Assembly (NCBI GenBank): GCA_034439975.1
Contig: JAWXBK010000108.1
Coordinates: 62,001 to 126,000, forward strand
DNA: 64,000 bases
Source of the DNA: JAWXBK01 sp034439975
GTDB lineage: Bacteria > Pseudomonadota > Alphaproteobacteria > Dongiales > Dongiaceae
Direction: 5' to 3'
In this document: one piece after another, positions 17,892 to 26,611 of the stretch
Position numbering within the stretch: the first letter of the stretch is position 1
How the letters are laid out: every line of letters starts with the position of its first letter
Position numbers and translations under genes: made by a program
Notes under the pieces: model-generated
The model's input: only the letters and a program-made list of their open reading frames with translations
The model's database searches: none
What the model was told of the DNA's origin: nothing

Positions 17892-19604
17892 ATGACCCGA
17901 CGCATTCGTCTGATGGCCGGTGCCGCCTGCATCGCGCTGATCGCCGGCATCGCCGCCTGCAGCCAGCAGGAAGAACGCGACACATCCAGTACCGGCGACT
18001 CGTCCGAACGCGGCAAGGAAACGGCGCAGACAACCACCGTCGATGACGGCACGGTCGTAATCCAGCCTTATTCAACGGAACCCGAACCCGATACCGAATT
18101 GTCCCGCGACGAAGGCCTCGCCAGCGGTTCGCTGATGGTCGCCGAAAGTCCGTCGAACCAGATCGTCTATGCGCCGACACCGGTCTATCCCGGCGAGCGC
18201 TATGCCGAGCTCGAGGAAGCCGGCGTGTTTGCCGTGGCCGAAGCACCGGTCTCGACCTTCTCGGTCGATGTCGATACCGGCGCCTATGCGAACATCCGCC
18301 GGATGCTGAACGACGGTTATCTGCCGCCCGAAGACGCGGTACGCATCGAAGAGCTCATCAACTATTTCGACTATGGCTATGTGGACGCTCCCGATGCCGA
18401 TCATCCGTTCAGCATCAACACCGCCGTCGCCCGCACGCCATGGAACGAAGATACCTATCTGCTGCAGGTCGGATTAAAGGGCTTCGAGCCCGCGGCGGAA
18501 GATCATCCCGCCGCCAATCTGGTGTTCCTGGTCGACGTGTCCGGCTCGATGGAACCGCAGGACAAGCTGCCGCTGGTCAAATCGGCATTGCGCCTGCTGG
18601 TGAACGAGCTCCGTCCGCAAGACAGCGTGGCGCTCGTCACCTATGCCGGCAGTTCGGGCATTGCGCTCGAGCCCACGTCGGGCGCCAACAAGGCAACGAT
18701 CCTTGCCGCCATCGACCGGCTCGGTGCCGGCGGATCGACCAATGGCGCTGGCGGCCTGATCGATGCCTATGCACTGGCCGAGAAGGCGATGATCGAAGGC
18801 GGTGCCAATCGCGTCATCCTTGCGACCGACGGCGACTTCAATGTCGGCATCACCGATCAGCAGCAGCTCGAGGATCTGATCGAGGCCAAGCGCAAATCGG
18901 GCATCGCGCTGACGACACTCGGCGTGGGCGACGGCAATTACAACGAACCAGCACTCGAACAGCTCGCCGATCTGGGCAACGGCAACTACGCCTATCTCGA
19001 CACGCTCCGAGAAGCGCAGAAGGTGTTGGTCAAGGAGATGGGTTCGACGCTCTTCACCATCGCGCAGGACGTCAAGATCCAGATCGAATTCAACCCTTCA
19101 GTCGTCGCCGAGTATCGCCTGATCGGATACGAGAACCGGATGCTCGAGCGCGAGGATTTCAACAATGACCGGATCGACGCCGGCGAAATCGGTGCCGGCC
19201 ATACCGTCACGGCGCTCTACGAGATCGCGCTGGTCGGCCAGGAAGGACGCCTGATCGACCCGCTGCGTTTCGGCACGTCGCACGAAGATTCGAGCCCCAA
19301 CTTCGGCGTCGACTTCGCGTTCCTGCGGCTCCGCTACAAGCTGCCGGGCGAGGATGAGAGCCGATTGATCGAGCAGACTTTGGCGGGCTCCGATCTCGCC
19401 GCCGCCGAACAACCCGGACCGGATCTTGCCCGTGCCGCCTCGGTCGCCGCGTTCGGCCAGTTGCTGCGGGGCGGCGATCATGCCGGCAGCTTCGAATATG
19501 AGGATATCGCAGCCCTCGCCGAATCTGTTCCCACCGAAGGCCGGTCCGGCGACTGGGGCGAGTTCATCGACCTGGTGCAGCTCGCCGAGGCGCTCGACCG
19601 GTAG
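17892..19604 (+). CDS. VWA-domain lipoprotein, YfbK-like
   Basis: 570 residues. Lipoprotein signal peptide with lipobox I-A-A-C (Cys23), then a low-complexity acidic linker. A YfbK-type N-terminal segment follows (VSTFSVDVDTGAYANIRRML), then a von Willebrand A domain with the metal site V-D-V-S-G-S-M at about 214-220 and LATDGDFNVG. The C-terminal part resembles DUF3520. GGGGAG precedes the ATG by seven bases. Probably anchored in the outer or inner membrane, facing the periplasm; binding partner unknown. Flanked by a tRNA and a regulator, so it looks monocistronic. Confidence 0.87.
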   Translation: MTRRIRLMAGAACIALIAGIAACSQQEERDTSSTGDSSERGKETAQTTTVDDGTVVIQPYSTEPEPDTELSRDEGLASGSLMVAESPSNQIVYAPTPVYPGERYAELEEAGVFAVAEAPVSTFSVDVDTGAYANIRRMLNDGYLPPEDAVRIEELINYFDYGYVDAPDADHPFSINTAVARTPWNEDTYLLQVGLKGFEPAAEDHPAANLVFLVDVSGSMEPQDKLPLVKSALRLLVNELRPQDSVALVTYAGSSGIALEPTSGANKATILAAIDRLGAGGSTNGAGGLIDAYALAEKAMIEGGANRVILATDGDFNVGITDQQQLEDLIEAKRKSGIALTTLGVGDGNYNEPALEQLADLGNGNYAYLDTLREAQKVLVKEMGSTLFTIAQDVKIQIEFNPSVVAEYRLIGYENRMLEREDFNNDRIDAGEIGAGHTVTALYEIALVGQEGRLIDPLRFGTSHEDSSPNFGVDFAFLRLRYKLPGEDESRLIEQTLAGSDLAAAEQPGPDLARAASVAAFGQLLRGGDHAGSFEYEDIAALAESVPTEGRSGDWGEFIDLVQLAEALDR

Positions 19605-19666
19605 CATCCGGCGCCTTCTCGGTTCAGACCGGCTTGTAGTGCCGCCGCACATGCAATATCATAGCT

Positions 19667-19680
19667 AGAATATCAATTCT
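19667..19680 (+). promoter_or_regulatory. Candidate operator: inverted repeat before the XRE regulator gene
   Basis: Perfect inverted repeat AGAAT-ATCA-ATTCT, 13 bases before the XRE start. It sits in a markedly AT-rich 35-base pocket that is also bounded by GCAAT (19653-19657) and ATTGC (19682-19686). TAGAAT at 19666-19671 could serve as a -10 element; no good -35 is present at the right distance. The position suits autoregulation by the encoded XRE protein. Inference only. Confidence 0.45.
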
Positions 19681-19692
19681 GATTGCTAAGCG

Positions 19693-19992
19693 ATGATTAC
19701 CGCCTTGCAGTTGCGAGCCGCGCGGGCTCTCCTCGGCCTCGATCAGCGTCAGGTCGCGGAACTTTCCGGCCTGTCGGTCCCCACCATCCAGCGGATGGAG
19801 GCAAGCGACGGCGTGATCCGTGGCAATGTCGATTCCCTGATGAAACTAATCCAGGCGCTCGACAATGCCGGCATCGAATTGATTGCCGAAGGCGCCAGGA
19901 GCCTGCCGGGCGGGCGTGGCGTTCGGCTTCGAGCGCCGGCCGGTGAAAAGCCGATACCGCGCGACGCGTCGCAGCATTCCGGGCCGCAATGA
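19693..19992 (+). CDS. XRE-family helix-turn-helix regulator
   Basis: 99 residues. The first 65 form a Cro/C1-type HTH: LRAARALLGLDQRQVAELSGLSVPTIQRME with helix 3 SVPTIQRME, then VDSLMKLIQALDNAGIELI. The C-terminal 30 residues are basic and probably unstructured. Its stop overlaps the hyfB start (ATGATG), so it is translationally linked to the Hyf-type operon and is the best candidate for its regulator. The AT-rich inverted repeat just upstream is a likely binding site. Confidence 0.85.
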   Translation: MITALQLRAARALLGLDQRQVAELSGLSVPTIQRMEASDGVIRGNVDSLMKLIQALDNAGIELIAEGARSLPGGRGVRLRAPAGEKPIPRDASQHSGPQ

Positions 19993-22010
19993 TGGGGCAG
20001 AGTCCGCTCGTCTGGTCGCTGGGCTGCGTGGCGGGTTTGATTGCGATCGCAGCGCTTGCCGTCGCGCTCAGCCGATTTCGGAACGCAACCCCAGTCATCT
20101 ACGCGCTTTGCCTGATCGTATCGACGCTCGGCCTCTCGAGCGCGCTCGCAGCGCTGCTCAACCCCGCCCCCGTCGCGCCCACGCTGGTGTTGCCGTTCGG
20201 CCTGCCCTGGCTCGGCGCGAATTTCCGGCTCGACGGGTTGAGTGCATTCTTCCTTGCAATCATCGGTCTCGGCGGCGCGAGCGCGAGCCTCTACGCGATC
20301 GGATACGGTCGACATGAGGCGGCCCCGTCCCGCGTGCTGCCGTTCTTTCCGGCGTTTCTCGCCGGACTGAACCTCGTGCCGCTGGCCGACGATGCGTTCA
20401 CCTTCCTGATCGGCTGGGAGTTCATGTCTCTGACTTCCTGGGCGCTGGTGATGGTCCAGCATCGGGAGGCCGAGAACCGGCGCGCCGCCTACATTTACAT
20501 CGTGATGGCGAGTTTCGGCACGCTCGCTTTGCTGCTGGCGTTCGGTCTCCTCGCCGGCGCCGGCGGCGACTATGGATTCGACGCCATCCGCGCAGCCTCA
20601 CGCGACGGCACCGTTGCCATGTTCGTCCTGGTACTGGTGCTGCTCGGCGCCGGATCGAAAGCCGGCCTGGTGCCGCTCCATGTGTGGCTGCCGCTCGCGC
20701 ATCCCGCCGCCCCAAGCCATGTCTCGGCGCTGATGAGCGGCGTGATGACCAAGGTTGCCGTTTACGGCTTCGTGCGAGTTCTGTTCGATCTTCTCGGGGA
20801 ACCGGGCTGGTGGGCGAGCGCGATCGTCCTGGTTATCGGCGGCATTACCGCCGTTTTCGGGATTCTCAATGCGTTGCTCGAGCGCGATCTGAAGCGGATT
20901 CTGGCCTGGAGCACGATCGAAAACGTGGGCGTTATCTTTGTCGGTATCGGGCTCGCACTCGCCTTCAAGGCGAACGCCATGGATCGGGCGGCAGCCCTCG
21001 CCCTCACCGCGGCGCTGCTCCATGCGTTCAACCATTCGGTCTTCAAGGGGCTGCTGTTCTTCGGTGCTGGGGCCGTCCTGTCAGCGACCGGCACACGCGA
21101 CCTGGAGGCGCTGGGTGGTCTCATTCATCGCCAGAAAATCACCGCCGTCGTATTCCTGGTCGGGTGCCTCGCGATTTCGGCATTGCCGCCGTTCAACGGC
21201 TTCGTATCAGAATGGCTCTTGTTCCAGGCGGTCCTGCAGAGCCCCGAACTGCCGCAATGGGGGCTCAAGATCATGGTGCCCGCGATCGGCGGACTACTAG
21301 CGCTTGCTGCGGCGCTCGCGGCCGCCTGTTTCGTGCGAGTCTACGGCATCGCGTTCCTCGGCCGTCCGCGCTCACCCGCTGCGGCCAACGCAATGGAGGC
21401 CGACCGGTTCTCGCTGGCCGCGATGTGGCTGCTCGCCGTCCTTTGCCTTCTTGCCGGCATTCTCCCCGGTTTCCTGATCGACGCGATGGCCCCGGTCGCG
21501 CAATCCATGGTCGGCGCCCGCATGCCGGTACAATCCGATGTGCCGTGGCTCTCCATCGTGCCGATCGCAGCGACCCAAAGCTCGTACAACGGGCTCCTGC
21601 TTTTCCTTTTCATCACCCTCTCCGCTGGAATTGCTACGTTTGTGATTCATCGCTTTGCCTCGCATGCCGTACGCCGCGGCCCGGCCTGGGGATGTGGTTT
21701 CGCCGACCCGGTCGCAACGTCGCAATACAGTGCCAGCAGCTTTGCTCAGCCGATCCGTCGCGTATTCGCAACGATCCTGCGCGCCCGTGAGCATGTCGAT
21801 ATGCCGGCCCCGGGCGATCTGCGCGCTGCACGTTTCACCTACGAAACTCATGATCTGGTTTGGGTCACGCTGTATGCGCCGCTCGTCAACACAATTCGAT
21901 TTGGCGCCGACCGATTGAACCGATTGCAGTTCCTGACAATCCGCCGCTACCTCAGCCTCGTTTTCCTCTCGCTCGTCACGCTTCTGCTGGTGCTCGCGAT
22001 ATGGACCTGA
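19989..22010 (+). CDS. hyfB: HyfB-like proton-pump subunit (NuoL/M-type antiporter)
   Basis: 673 residues, about 15-16 membrane helices. Antiporter-type signatures: FLIGWEFMSLTSWALVMVQH, GAGSKAGLVPLHVWLPLAHP (with the conserved Lys and the LP...HP loop), ISALPPFNGFVSEWLLFQ and LKRILAWSTIENVGVI. First structural gene of an operon ordered hyfB-C-E-F-G-I with each start overlapping or touching the previous stop. Would conduct protons (or sodium) across the inner membrane, driven by redox steps in the HyfG/HyfI arm. The bicarbonate-uptake relative DabB is less likely because no dabA is present. Confidence 0.92.
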   Translation: MMGQSPLVWSLGCVAGLIAIAALAVALSRFRNATPVIYALCLIVSTLGLSSALAALLNPAPVAPTLVLPFGLPWLGANFRLDGLSAFFLAIIGLGGASASLYAIGYGRHEAAPSRVLPFFPAFLAGLNLVPLADDAFTFLIGWEFMSLTSWALVMVQHREAENRRAAYIYIVMASFGTLALLLAFGLLAGAGGDYGFDAIRAASRDGTVAMFVLVLVLLGAGSKAGLVPLHVWLPLAHPAAPSHVSALMSGVMTKVAVYGFVRVLFDLLGEPGWWASAIVLVIGGITAVFGILNALLERDLKRILAWSTIENVGVIFVGIGLALAFKANAMDRAAALALTAALLHAFNHSVFKGLLFFGAGAVLSATGTRDLEALGGLIHRQKITAVVFLVGCLAISALPPFNGFVSEWLLFQAVLQSPELPQWGLKIMVPAIGGLLALAAALAAACFVRVYGIAFLGRPRSPAAANAMEADRFSLAAMWLLAVLCLLAGILPGFLIDAMAPVAQSMVGARMPVQSDVPWLSIVPIAATQSSYNGLLLFLFITLSAGIATFVIHRFASHAVRRGPAWGCGFADPVATSQYSASSFAQPIRRVFATILRAREHVDMPAPGDLRAARFTYETHDLVWVTLYAPLVNTIRFGADRLNRLQFLTIRRYLSLVFLSLVTLLLVLAIWT

Positions 22011-22957
22011 TCGGCGACCTACTGGTGCAGGGCGTACAGATGCTGCTGGTGCTCGCGCTCGCACCTTTGCTTACGGGATACGTGCGCAAGATCAAGGCGC
22101 GCCTGCTCCGCCGGCGTGGCCCGTCGATTTTTCAACCCTATCGCGATCTGGCGCGCCTGCTGCGCAAGGAGACGGTCGTAGCGAGCAGCGGCTCCTGGCT
22201 GTTCAGCGTCGCGCCCTATCTCATTTTTGCGGCCACCTGGGTCGCCGCCGCCCTGGTGCCGACCTTCGCCCGCGGCCTCACCTTCAGTTGGACCGCCGAC
22301 CTCATCGCCATCGTGGCTCTGCTCGGCAGTGCGCGATTCTTCCTGGCGCTGGCCGGCATGGACGTCGGCACGAGCTTCGGCGGAATCGGCTCAAGCCGCG
22401 AGGTGATGATCGCCGCCATGGCTGAGCCTGCCATGCTGCTGATTGTATTCTCGCTCGCGCTGGTCGCCGGGGCAACACAGCTTTCGACTGTTGCAGCCTT
22501 CATGGCCTCACCGGAGGTCGGATTGCGCGTATCGCTGGGCATCGCGATGATCGCCCTGATCATGGTCGCAATCGCAGAGAATGCGCGCGTGCCGATCGAC
22601 AATCCGGCAACCCATCTCGAACTTACCATGGTCCATGAGGCGATGGTTCTGGAATATTCCGGGCGCCATCTCGCCATGATCGAGTTTGCGGCCGCGCTCA
22701 AGCTGCTTCTCTATATGTCGCTGCTCGGCTGCCTGTTTGCGCCGTGGGGTCTGGCTACGTCGGGCGCGGGTCCCGCCATCTGGGCGCTCGGCATCGCGGC
22801 TTACCTGGCGAAGCTGGCGCTTGGCGGTTTTCTGCTCGCGCTATTCGAAACCGCGATGGCCAAAATGCGGGTCTTCCGGGTGCCGAACTTCCTCGGTGCG
22901 GCATTGATGCTGGCGCTTCTCGCCACGCTGCTGCTGTTCGTCTCACGGAGCCTGTAG
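22001..22957 (+). CDS. hyfC: HyfC-like membrane subunit (NuoH/HycD type)
   Basis: 318 residues from the ATG at 22001, ten bases inside the end of hyfB. NuoH-family features: GPSIFQPYRDLARLLRKE, AENARVPIDNPATHLELTM, HEAMVLEYSGRHLAMIE, ALFETAMAKMR. It is the anchor that joins the soluble FeS/large-subunit arm to the proton-pump subunits and would hold the ubiquinone-like chamber in complex I. The conserved acidic residues of the E-N-A-R-V-P-I-D-N and H-L-E-L-T segments are intact, which suggests that energy coupling is retained. Confidence 0.93.
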   Translation: MDLIGDLLVQGVQMLLVLALAPLLTGYVRKIKARLLRRRGPSIFQPYRDLARLLRKETVVASSGSWLFSVAPYLIFAATWVAAALVPTFARGLTFSWTADLIAIVALLGSARFFLALAGMDVGTSFGGIGSSREVMIAAMAEPAMLLIVFSLALVAGATQLSTVAAFMASPEVGLRVSLGIAMIALIMVAIAENARVPIDNPATHLELTMVHEAMVLEYSGRHLAMIEFAAALKLLLYMSLLGCLFAPWGLATSGAGPAIWALGIAAYLAKLALGGFLLALFETAMAKMRVFRVPNFLGAALMLALLATLLLFVSRSL

Positions 22958-23619
22958 TGCAAGATCTCTCGTTCGATATCGCGCATTTACTCGCTGGCAG
23001 CCTGGTCCTGGTCAGTTTCATGATCCTGTATCAGGTCCGGCTCTATGCGCTGCTCAACATCTATGCGTTGCATGCCGGCGTACTCGCCATGTCGGTCGCA
23101 TGGCAGGCCTCCATTCAGGACGCGCCGCATCTCTACGTGACGGCCGCGATCGCACTGATCTTCAAAGCGATCGTAATTCCGGTCGCTCTGCACCGCATCA
23201 TCCAGAAGCTCGGCATCCATCGGCACATCGAGACGGTGCTGGGGATCGGCCCGACCATGCTCGCGGGCATGGGGCTGGTTGCGCTTTCCATGGTTGTGAT
23301 GCTGAGAGTGACGCCGGACGTCGATCCGTTGGCCCGCGAGGATCTGGCGTTTGCGCTCTCGGTGTTGCTCCTCGGTCTCCTTGTGATGGTGACCCGTCGC
23401 AATGCCGTTGGCCAAGTGGTTGGATTCCTGTCGCTGGAGAACGGCCTGATCCTGGCGGCCACCGGCGCGCGGGGCATGCCGCTTGTCGTAGAGATCAGCG
23501 TCGCTTTCTCAATCCTGATCGCGTTCATCGTCGTTGGCGTGTTCCTCTTCCGCATCCGCGAGCGTTTCGACACTGTCGACATCGCCGCGCTCGACGAATT
23601 CCGGGGGGAGCGGCGGTGA
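22957..23619 (+). CDS. hyfE: HyfE-like membrane subunit (NuoK-related)
   Basis: 220 residues. Start GTG at 22957 shares a base with the hyfC TAG. Seven or so helices; contains a NuoK-like part with buried acids (VVGFLSLENGLILAATG). C-terminal end RIRERFDTVDIAALDEFRGERR is cytoplasmic. Together with HyfC and the two antiporter subunits it forms the membrane arm. Confidence 0.9.
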   Translation: MQDLSFDIAHLLAGSLVLVSFMILYQVRLYALLNIYALHAGVLAMSVAWQASIQDAPHLYVTAAIALIFKAIVIPVALHRIIQKLGIHRHIETVLGIGPTMLAGMGLVALSMVVMLRVTPDVDPLAREDLAFALSVLLLGLLVMVTRRNAVGQVVGFLSLENGLILAATGARGMPLVVEISVAFSILIAFIVVGVFLFRIRERFDTVDIAALDEFRGERR

Positions 23620-25067
23620 CGGATCTCGGATTCGATTCCGTGACGGCCGTTCTCGCAATTCCCATTGCTGCGGCCGGGCTTCTTGCTCTCCTCCCCGGTT
23701 ACCGGCTGTCCGCGCGCCTGAACGTCCTTGCCAGTTTTCTGACGTTACTGGCGGCGCTCTCGCTGTTCGTGATGGAACGGCCCGCGCCCGGTTCGATGCT
23801 GCTGGTCGACGATCTAAACATCGTGTTCATCGTTCTCACAACCTTTGTGGGGTTCACCACCAGCATCTTCAGCGCCAGCTACATCGCCCACGAGCTCGAG
23901 ACCGGCCGCCTGACGCCAGATTATCTCAGATTCTATCATGCAATGTACCAGATCATGATGTTCGGCATGAACCTCGCGTTCGTGTCGAACAATATCGGGC
24001 TCATTTGGGTGGCAGTGGAACTGGCTACGCTGACCACCGTGATGATGGTCGGCATTTATCGCACGCATGAGGCGCTCGAAGCGGCGTGGAAGTACTTCAT
24101 CCTTGGCAGCGTCGGCATTGCGCTCGCGCTTTTCGGCACGATTCTCGTCTATATGGCTGCGCGACCGGTCATCGGCGAGGGTCAGAACGGCATGGTCTGG
24201 ACCTTGCTGGTCGAGCATGCGGCCCAGCTCGATCCGGCGCTTCTCAACGTCGCATTCGTGTTCCTGTTGCTCGGCTATGGCACAAAGGTCGGCCTCGCGC
24301 CCCTCCACGCATGGCTACCCGACGCCCATGCTGAGGGCCCGACTCCGATTTCGGCGGTTCTTTCCGGACTGCTGCTCAATGTGGCTCTCTACGCCGTGCT
24401 GCGGTTCAAGATCCTGCTCGCCGCCAACCCCGAGGCGATCGCCGTCGGACCGCTGATGATGACGATGGGGCTTGCCTCCCTCGTCTTTGCGGCATTCATG
24501 CTGTATCGTCGACGCGACATCAAACGCATGTTTGCCTATTCGTCGATCGAGCATATGGGGATCATCGTGTTCGCCTTCGGCATGGGCGGGCCGCTGGCGA
24601 ACTTCGCCGGACTCCTTCACATGACCATGCACAGCCTGACCAAGTCTGCGATCTTCTATGCAGTCGGTCATATTGCGCAGGTCAAGGGAACCCAGAAGAT
24701 CGCCGAGATCCGCGGCCTGACCGAAACCCATCCTGCGCTCGGCTGGGCGTTGGTCATCGGCGTTGCCGCCATCGCAGGTCTGCCGCCCTTCGGGATCTTC
24801 ATGAGCGAATTCTTGCTCGTCAGCACGACCTTCGCTCGGGCGCCGCTGCTCGCGGTAGTGCTGGTCGCAGGTTTGCTGATCGGTTTCGGTGCACTCTTCC
24901 TGCACGTGATCGAAGTTTCCTTTGGCGAACCGCGCGGCGGTACCGCCCCGGTTGAGGCGTCGATTGTGCCGATGTACGCTCATCTTGCACTGGTTCTGGC
25001 GGCCGGATTGTTTTTGCCGGATCCCATGGTCGTCTGGTTCCGCCATGTCGCGCTGCTGCTCGGCTAG
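23616..25067 (+). CDS. hyfF: HyfF-like proton-pump subunit (NuoN/M type)
   Basis: 483 residues. The GTG start overlaps the hyfE stop (GTGA) and follows a strong GGGGGAG site. Antiporter signatures: LGYGTKVGLAPLHAWLPDAH, EGPTPISAVLSG, RRRDIKRMFAYSSIEHMGII, IAGLPPFGIFMSEFLL. The conserved membrane lysine of GTKVG and the HAWLPDAH loop are present. Second antiporter-like subunit of the complex, so the membrane arm has two potential pumping modules. Confidence 0.93.
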   Translation: MTDLGFDSVTAVLAIPIAAAGLLALLPGYRLSARLNVLASFLTLLAALSLFVMERPAPGSMLLVDDLNIVFIVLTTFVGFTTSIFSASYIAHELETGRLTPDYLRFYHAMYQIMMFGMNLAFVSNNIGLIWVAVELATLTTVMMVGIYRTHEALEAAWKYFILGSVGIALALFGTILVYMAARPVIGEGQNGMVWTLLVEHAAQLDPALLNVAFVFLLLGYGTKVGLAPLHAWLPDAHAEGPTPISAVLSGLLLNVALYAVLRFKILLAANPEAIAVGPLMMTMGLASLVFAAFMLYRRRDIKRMFAYSSIEHMGIIVFAFGMGGPLANFAGLLHMTMHSLTKSAIFYAVGHIAQVKGTQKIAEIRGLTETHPALGWALVIGVAAIAGLPPFGIFMSEFLLVSTTFARAPLLAVVLVAGLLIGFGALFLHVIEVSFGEPRGGTAPVEASIVPMYAHLALVLAAGLFLPDPMVVWFRHVALLLG

Positions 25068-25078
25068 AGAGATTGGCC

Positions 25079-26605
25079 ATGACTACCCTCGCGGAATATC
25101 TGTCCACCCAGCACGCAGTGCCCGGGCACGCGCCCTGGCCGCGCGTGCTGGTCGACGAGTCCGCCTGGAGTATTGCACTCGGCGCGCTCGCTTCGGGTCG
25201 CTGGAGCCTGCTCGACCTCTGGGGCGAACCAGGGATGATCCACATGGCGCTCCTCGACAGCGCATTGCCGTATGCGCCGGCGATCGGCGTCGCCTCGCTC
25301 GCAGCGCCCGATGGCCGTTATCAGTCGGTTGCCCAATTTCATCCCCCGGCACTGCGCCTCGAACGAGCCCTGTGCGACCTCTGGGGCGTCCAACCGATCG
25401 GCCTGCCGGACACGCGGCCTTGGATCGACCATGGCGCATGGGGCCTGCGGCATCCAGCGGGCACTGCCTCCATTGCGCCGGACACCCCCGACACGCCCTA
25501 TCCGTTCCTCCCGGCCGAGGGTGAAGGACTGCACCAGGTCGCGGTCGGCCCGGTCCACGCCGGGATCATCGAGCCGGGCCATTTCCGGTTCACGGCGAAT
25601 GGCGAAACCGTGGTCCGGCTCGAACTGCGGCTGGGTTACGCCCACAAGGGAATCGAAAGCCTGCTGGCCGGCACGCCGCTCGATCGCGCCGCCCGAATTG
25701 CCGGGCGGACTTCTGGCGACAGCACCGTCGCTTACCAGTTCGCCTTTGCGCGCGCCGTCGAAGCCGCGCTCGAAATCGCGGTGCCCCCGAGAGCCGTATA
25801 TCTGCGGGCACTGATGGCCGAGCTGGAGCGCCTCGCCAATCATCTCGGCGATATCGGCGCGATCTGCAATGATGCCTCCTTCGCGCTTATGCATGCGCAT
25901 TGCGGCGTGCTGCGCGAACAGGTGCTGCGGGCTGCCGGTGCAGCGTTCGGTCACCGGTTGATGCGCGATGCGATCTGCCCCGGCGGCGTCGCCGGCGATC
26001 TCACCGAACCGGGCGCCGCCGTAATTCGCACTGCGATCACGGAAATCCACCGACGGTTTCCGGCTCTTGTCGAGCTCTACGACAACACCGCTTCGCTTCA
26101 GGACCGAACGGTCTCGACTGGAATTCTGAGACCCGCACTGGCACGTCTCTATGCCGCCGGTGGCTATGTCGGGCGGGCCTCCGGGCGAGATTTCGATGTG
26201 CGGCGGGCCTTCCCCTATCCGCCCTACGAGTCCCTCGCGTTCGAAATTTCGTTGCGCGACGATGGCGACGTCAATGCACGCGTCTGGGTTCGCATCCGCG
26301 AGGTCGAGCAGAGCGTTGCACTGGTCACCCGCATTCTCGACTCATTGCCGGGTGGGCCATTGGACGTCGAACCGCCGCATGCGAACGGGCCGCGCGAGGG
26401 CATGGCGATGGTCGAAGGGTTCCGCGGCGATGTGCTGGTCTGGCTGCGCCTCGACGGACAGGGCAACGTCGCGCGCTGCCGCCTGCGCGATCCGTCCTGG
26501 TTCCAGTGGCCGCTGCTGGAAGCCATCGTCGAAGGCAATATCATTGCCGACTTCCCGATCTGCAACAAATCGTTCAACTGCTCCTATTCAGGACACGATC
26601 TTTAG
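25079..26605 (+). CDS. hyfG: HyfG/HycE-like large subunit lacking NiFe ligands
   Basis: 508 residues: NuoC-like N-terminal domain (about 1-130) fused to a NuoD/hydrogenase large-subunit domain (about 150-508). In true group 4 hydrogenases the nickel-iron centre is held by R-x-C-G-x-C near the start of the large domain and D-P-C-x-x-C near the end. Here the first motif reads R-T-S-G-D-S (residues 210-215, bases 25706-25723) and the end reads N-C-S-Y-S-G-H-D-L, so both pairs are lost. The protein stops there, with no tail for a maturation protease. It matches the energy-converting-hydrogenase-related (Ehr) type. The ATG at 25079 is preferred over a TTG six bases earlier. Redox partner unknown. 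Confidence 0.9.
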   Translation: MTTLAEYLSTQHAVPGHAPWPRVLVDESAWSIALGALASGRWSLLDLWGEPGMIHMALLDSALPYAPAIGVASLAAPDGRYQSVAQFHPPALRLERALCDLWGVQPIGLPDTRPWIDHGAWGLRHPAGTASIAPDTPDTPYPFLPAEGEGLHQVAVGPVHAGIIEPGHFRFTANGETVVRLELRLGYAHKGIESLLAGTPLDRAARIAGRTSGDSTVAYQFAFARAVEAALEIAVPPRAVYLRALMAELERLANHLGDIGAICNDASFALMHAHCGVLREQVLRAAGAAFGHRLMRDAICPGGVAGDLTEPGAAVIRTAITEIHRRFPALVELYDNTASLQDRTVSTGILRPALARLYAAGGYVGRASGRDFDVRRAFPYPPYESLAFEISLRDDGDVNARVWVRIREVEQSVALVTRILDSLPGGPLDVEPPHANGPREGMAMVEGFRGDVLVWLRLDGQGNVARCRLRDPSWFQWPLLEAIVEGNIIADFPICNKSFNCSYSGHDL

Positions 26606-26611
26606 GTCGCC

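Noticed and set aside
19989..22010. DabB-type bicarbonate transporter subunit
   Set aside because: DabB is paired with DabA; no DabA-like gene is present and the neighbours are Hyf subunits.
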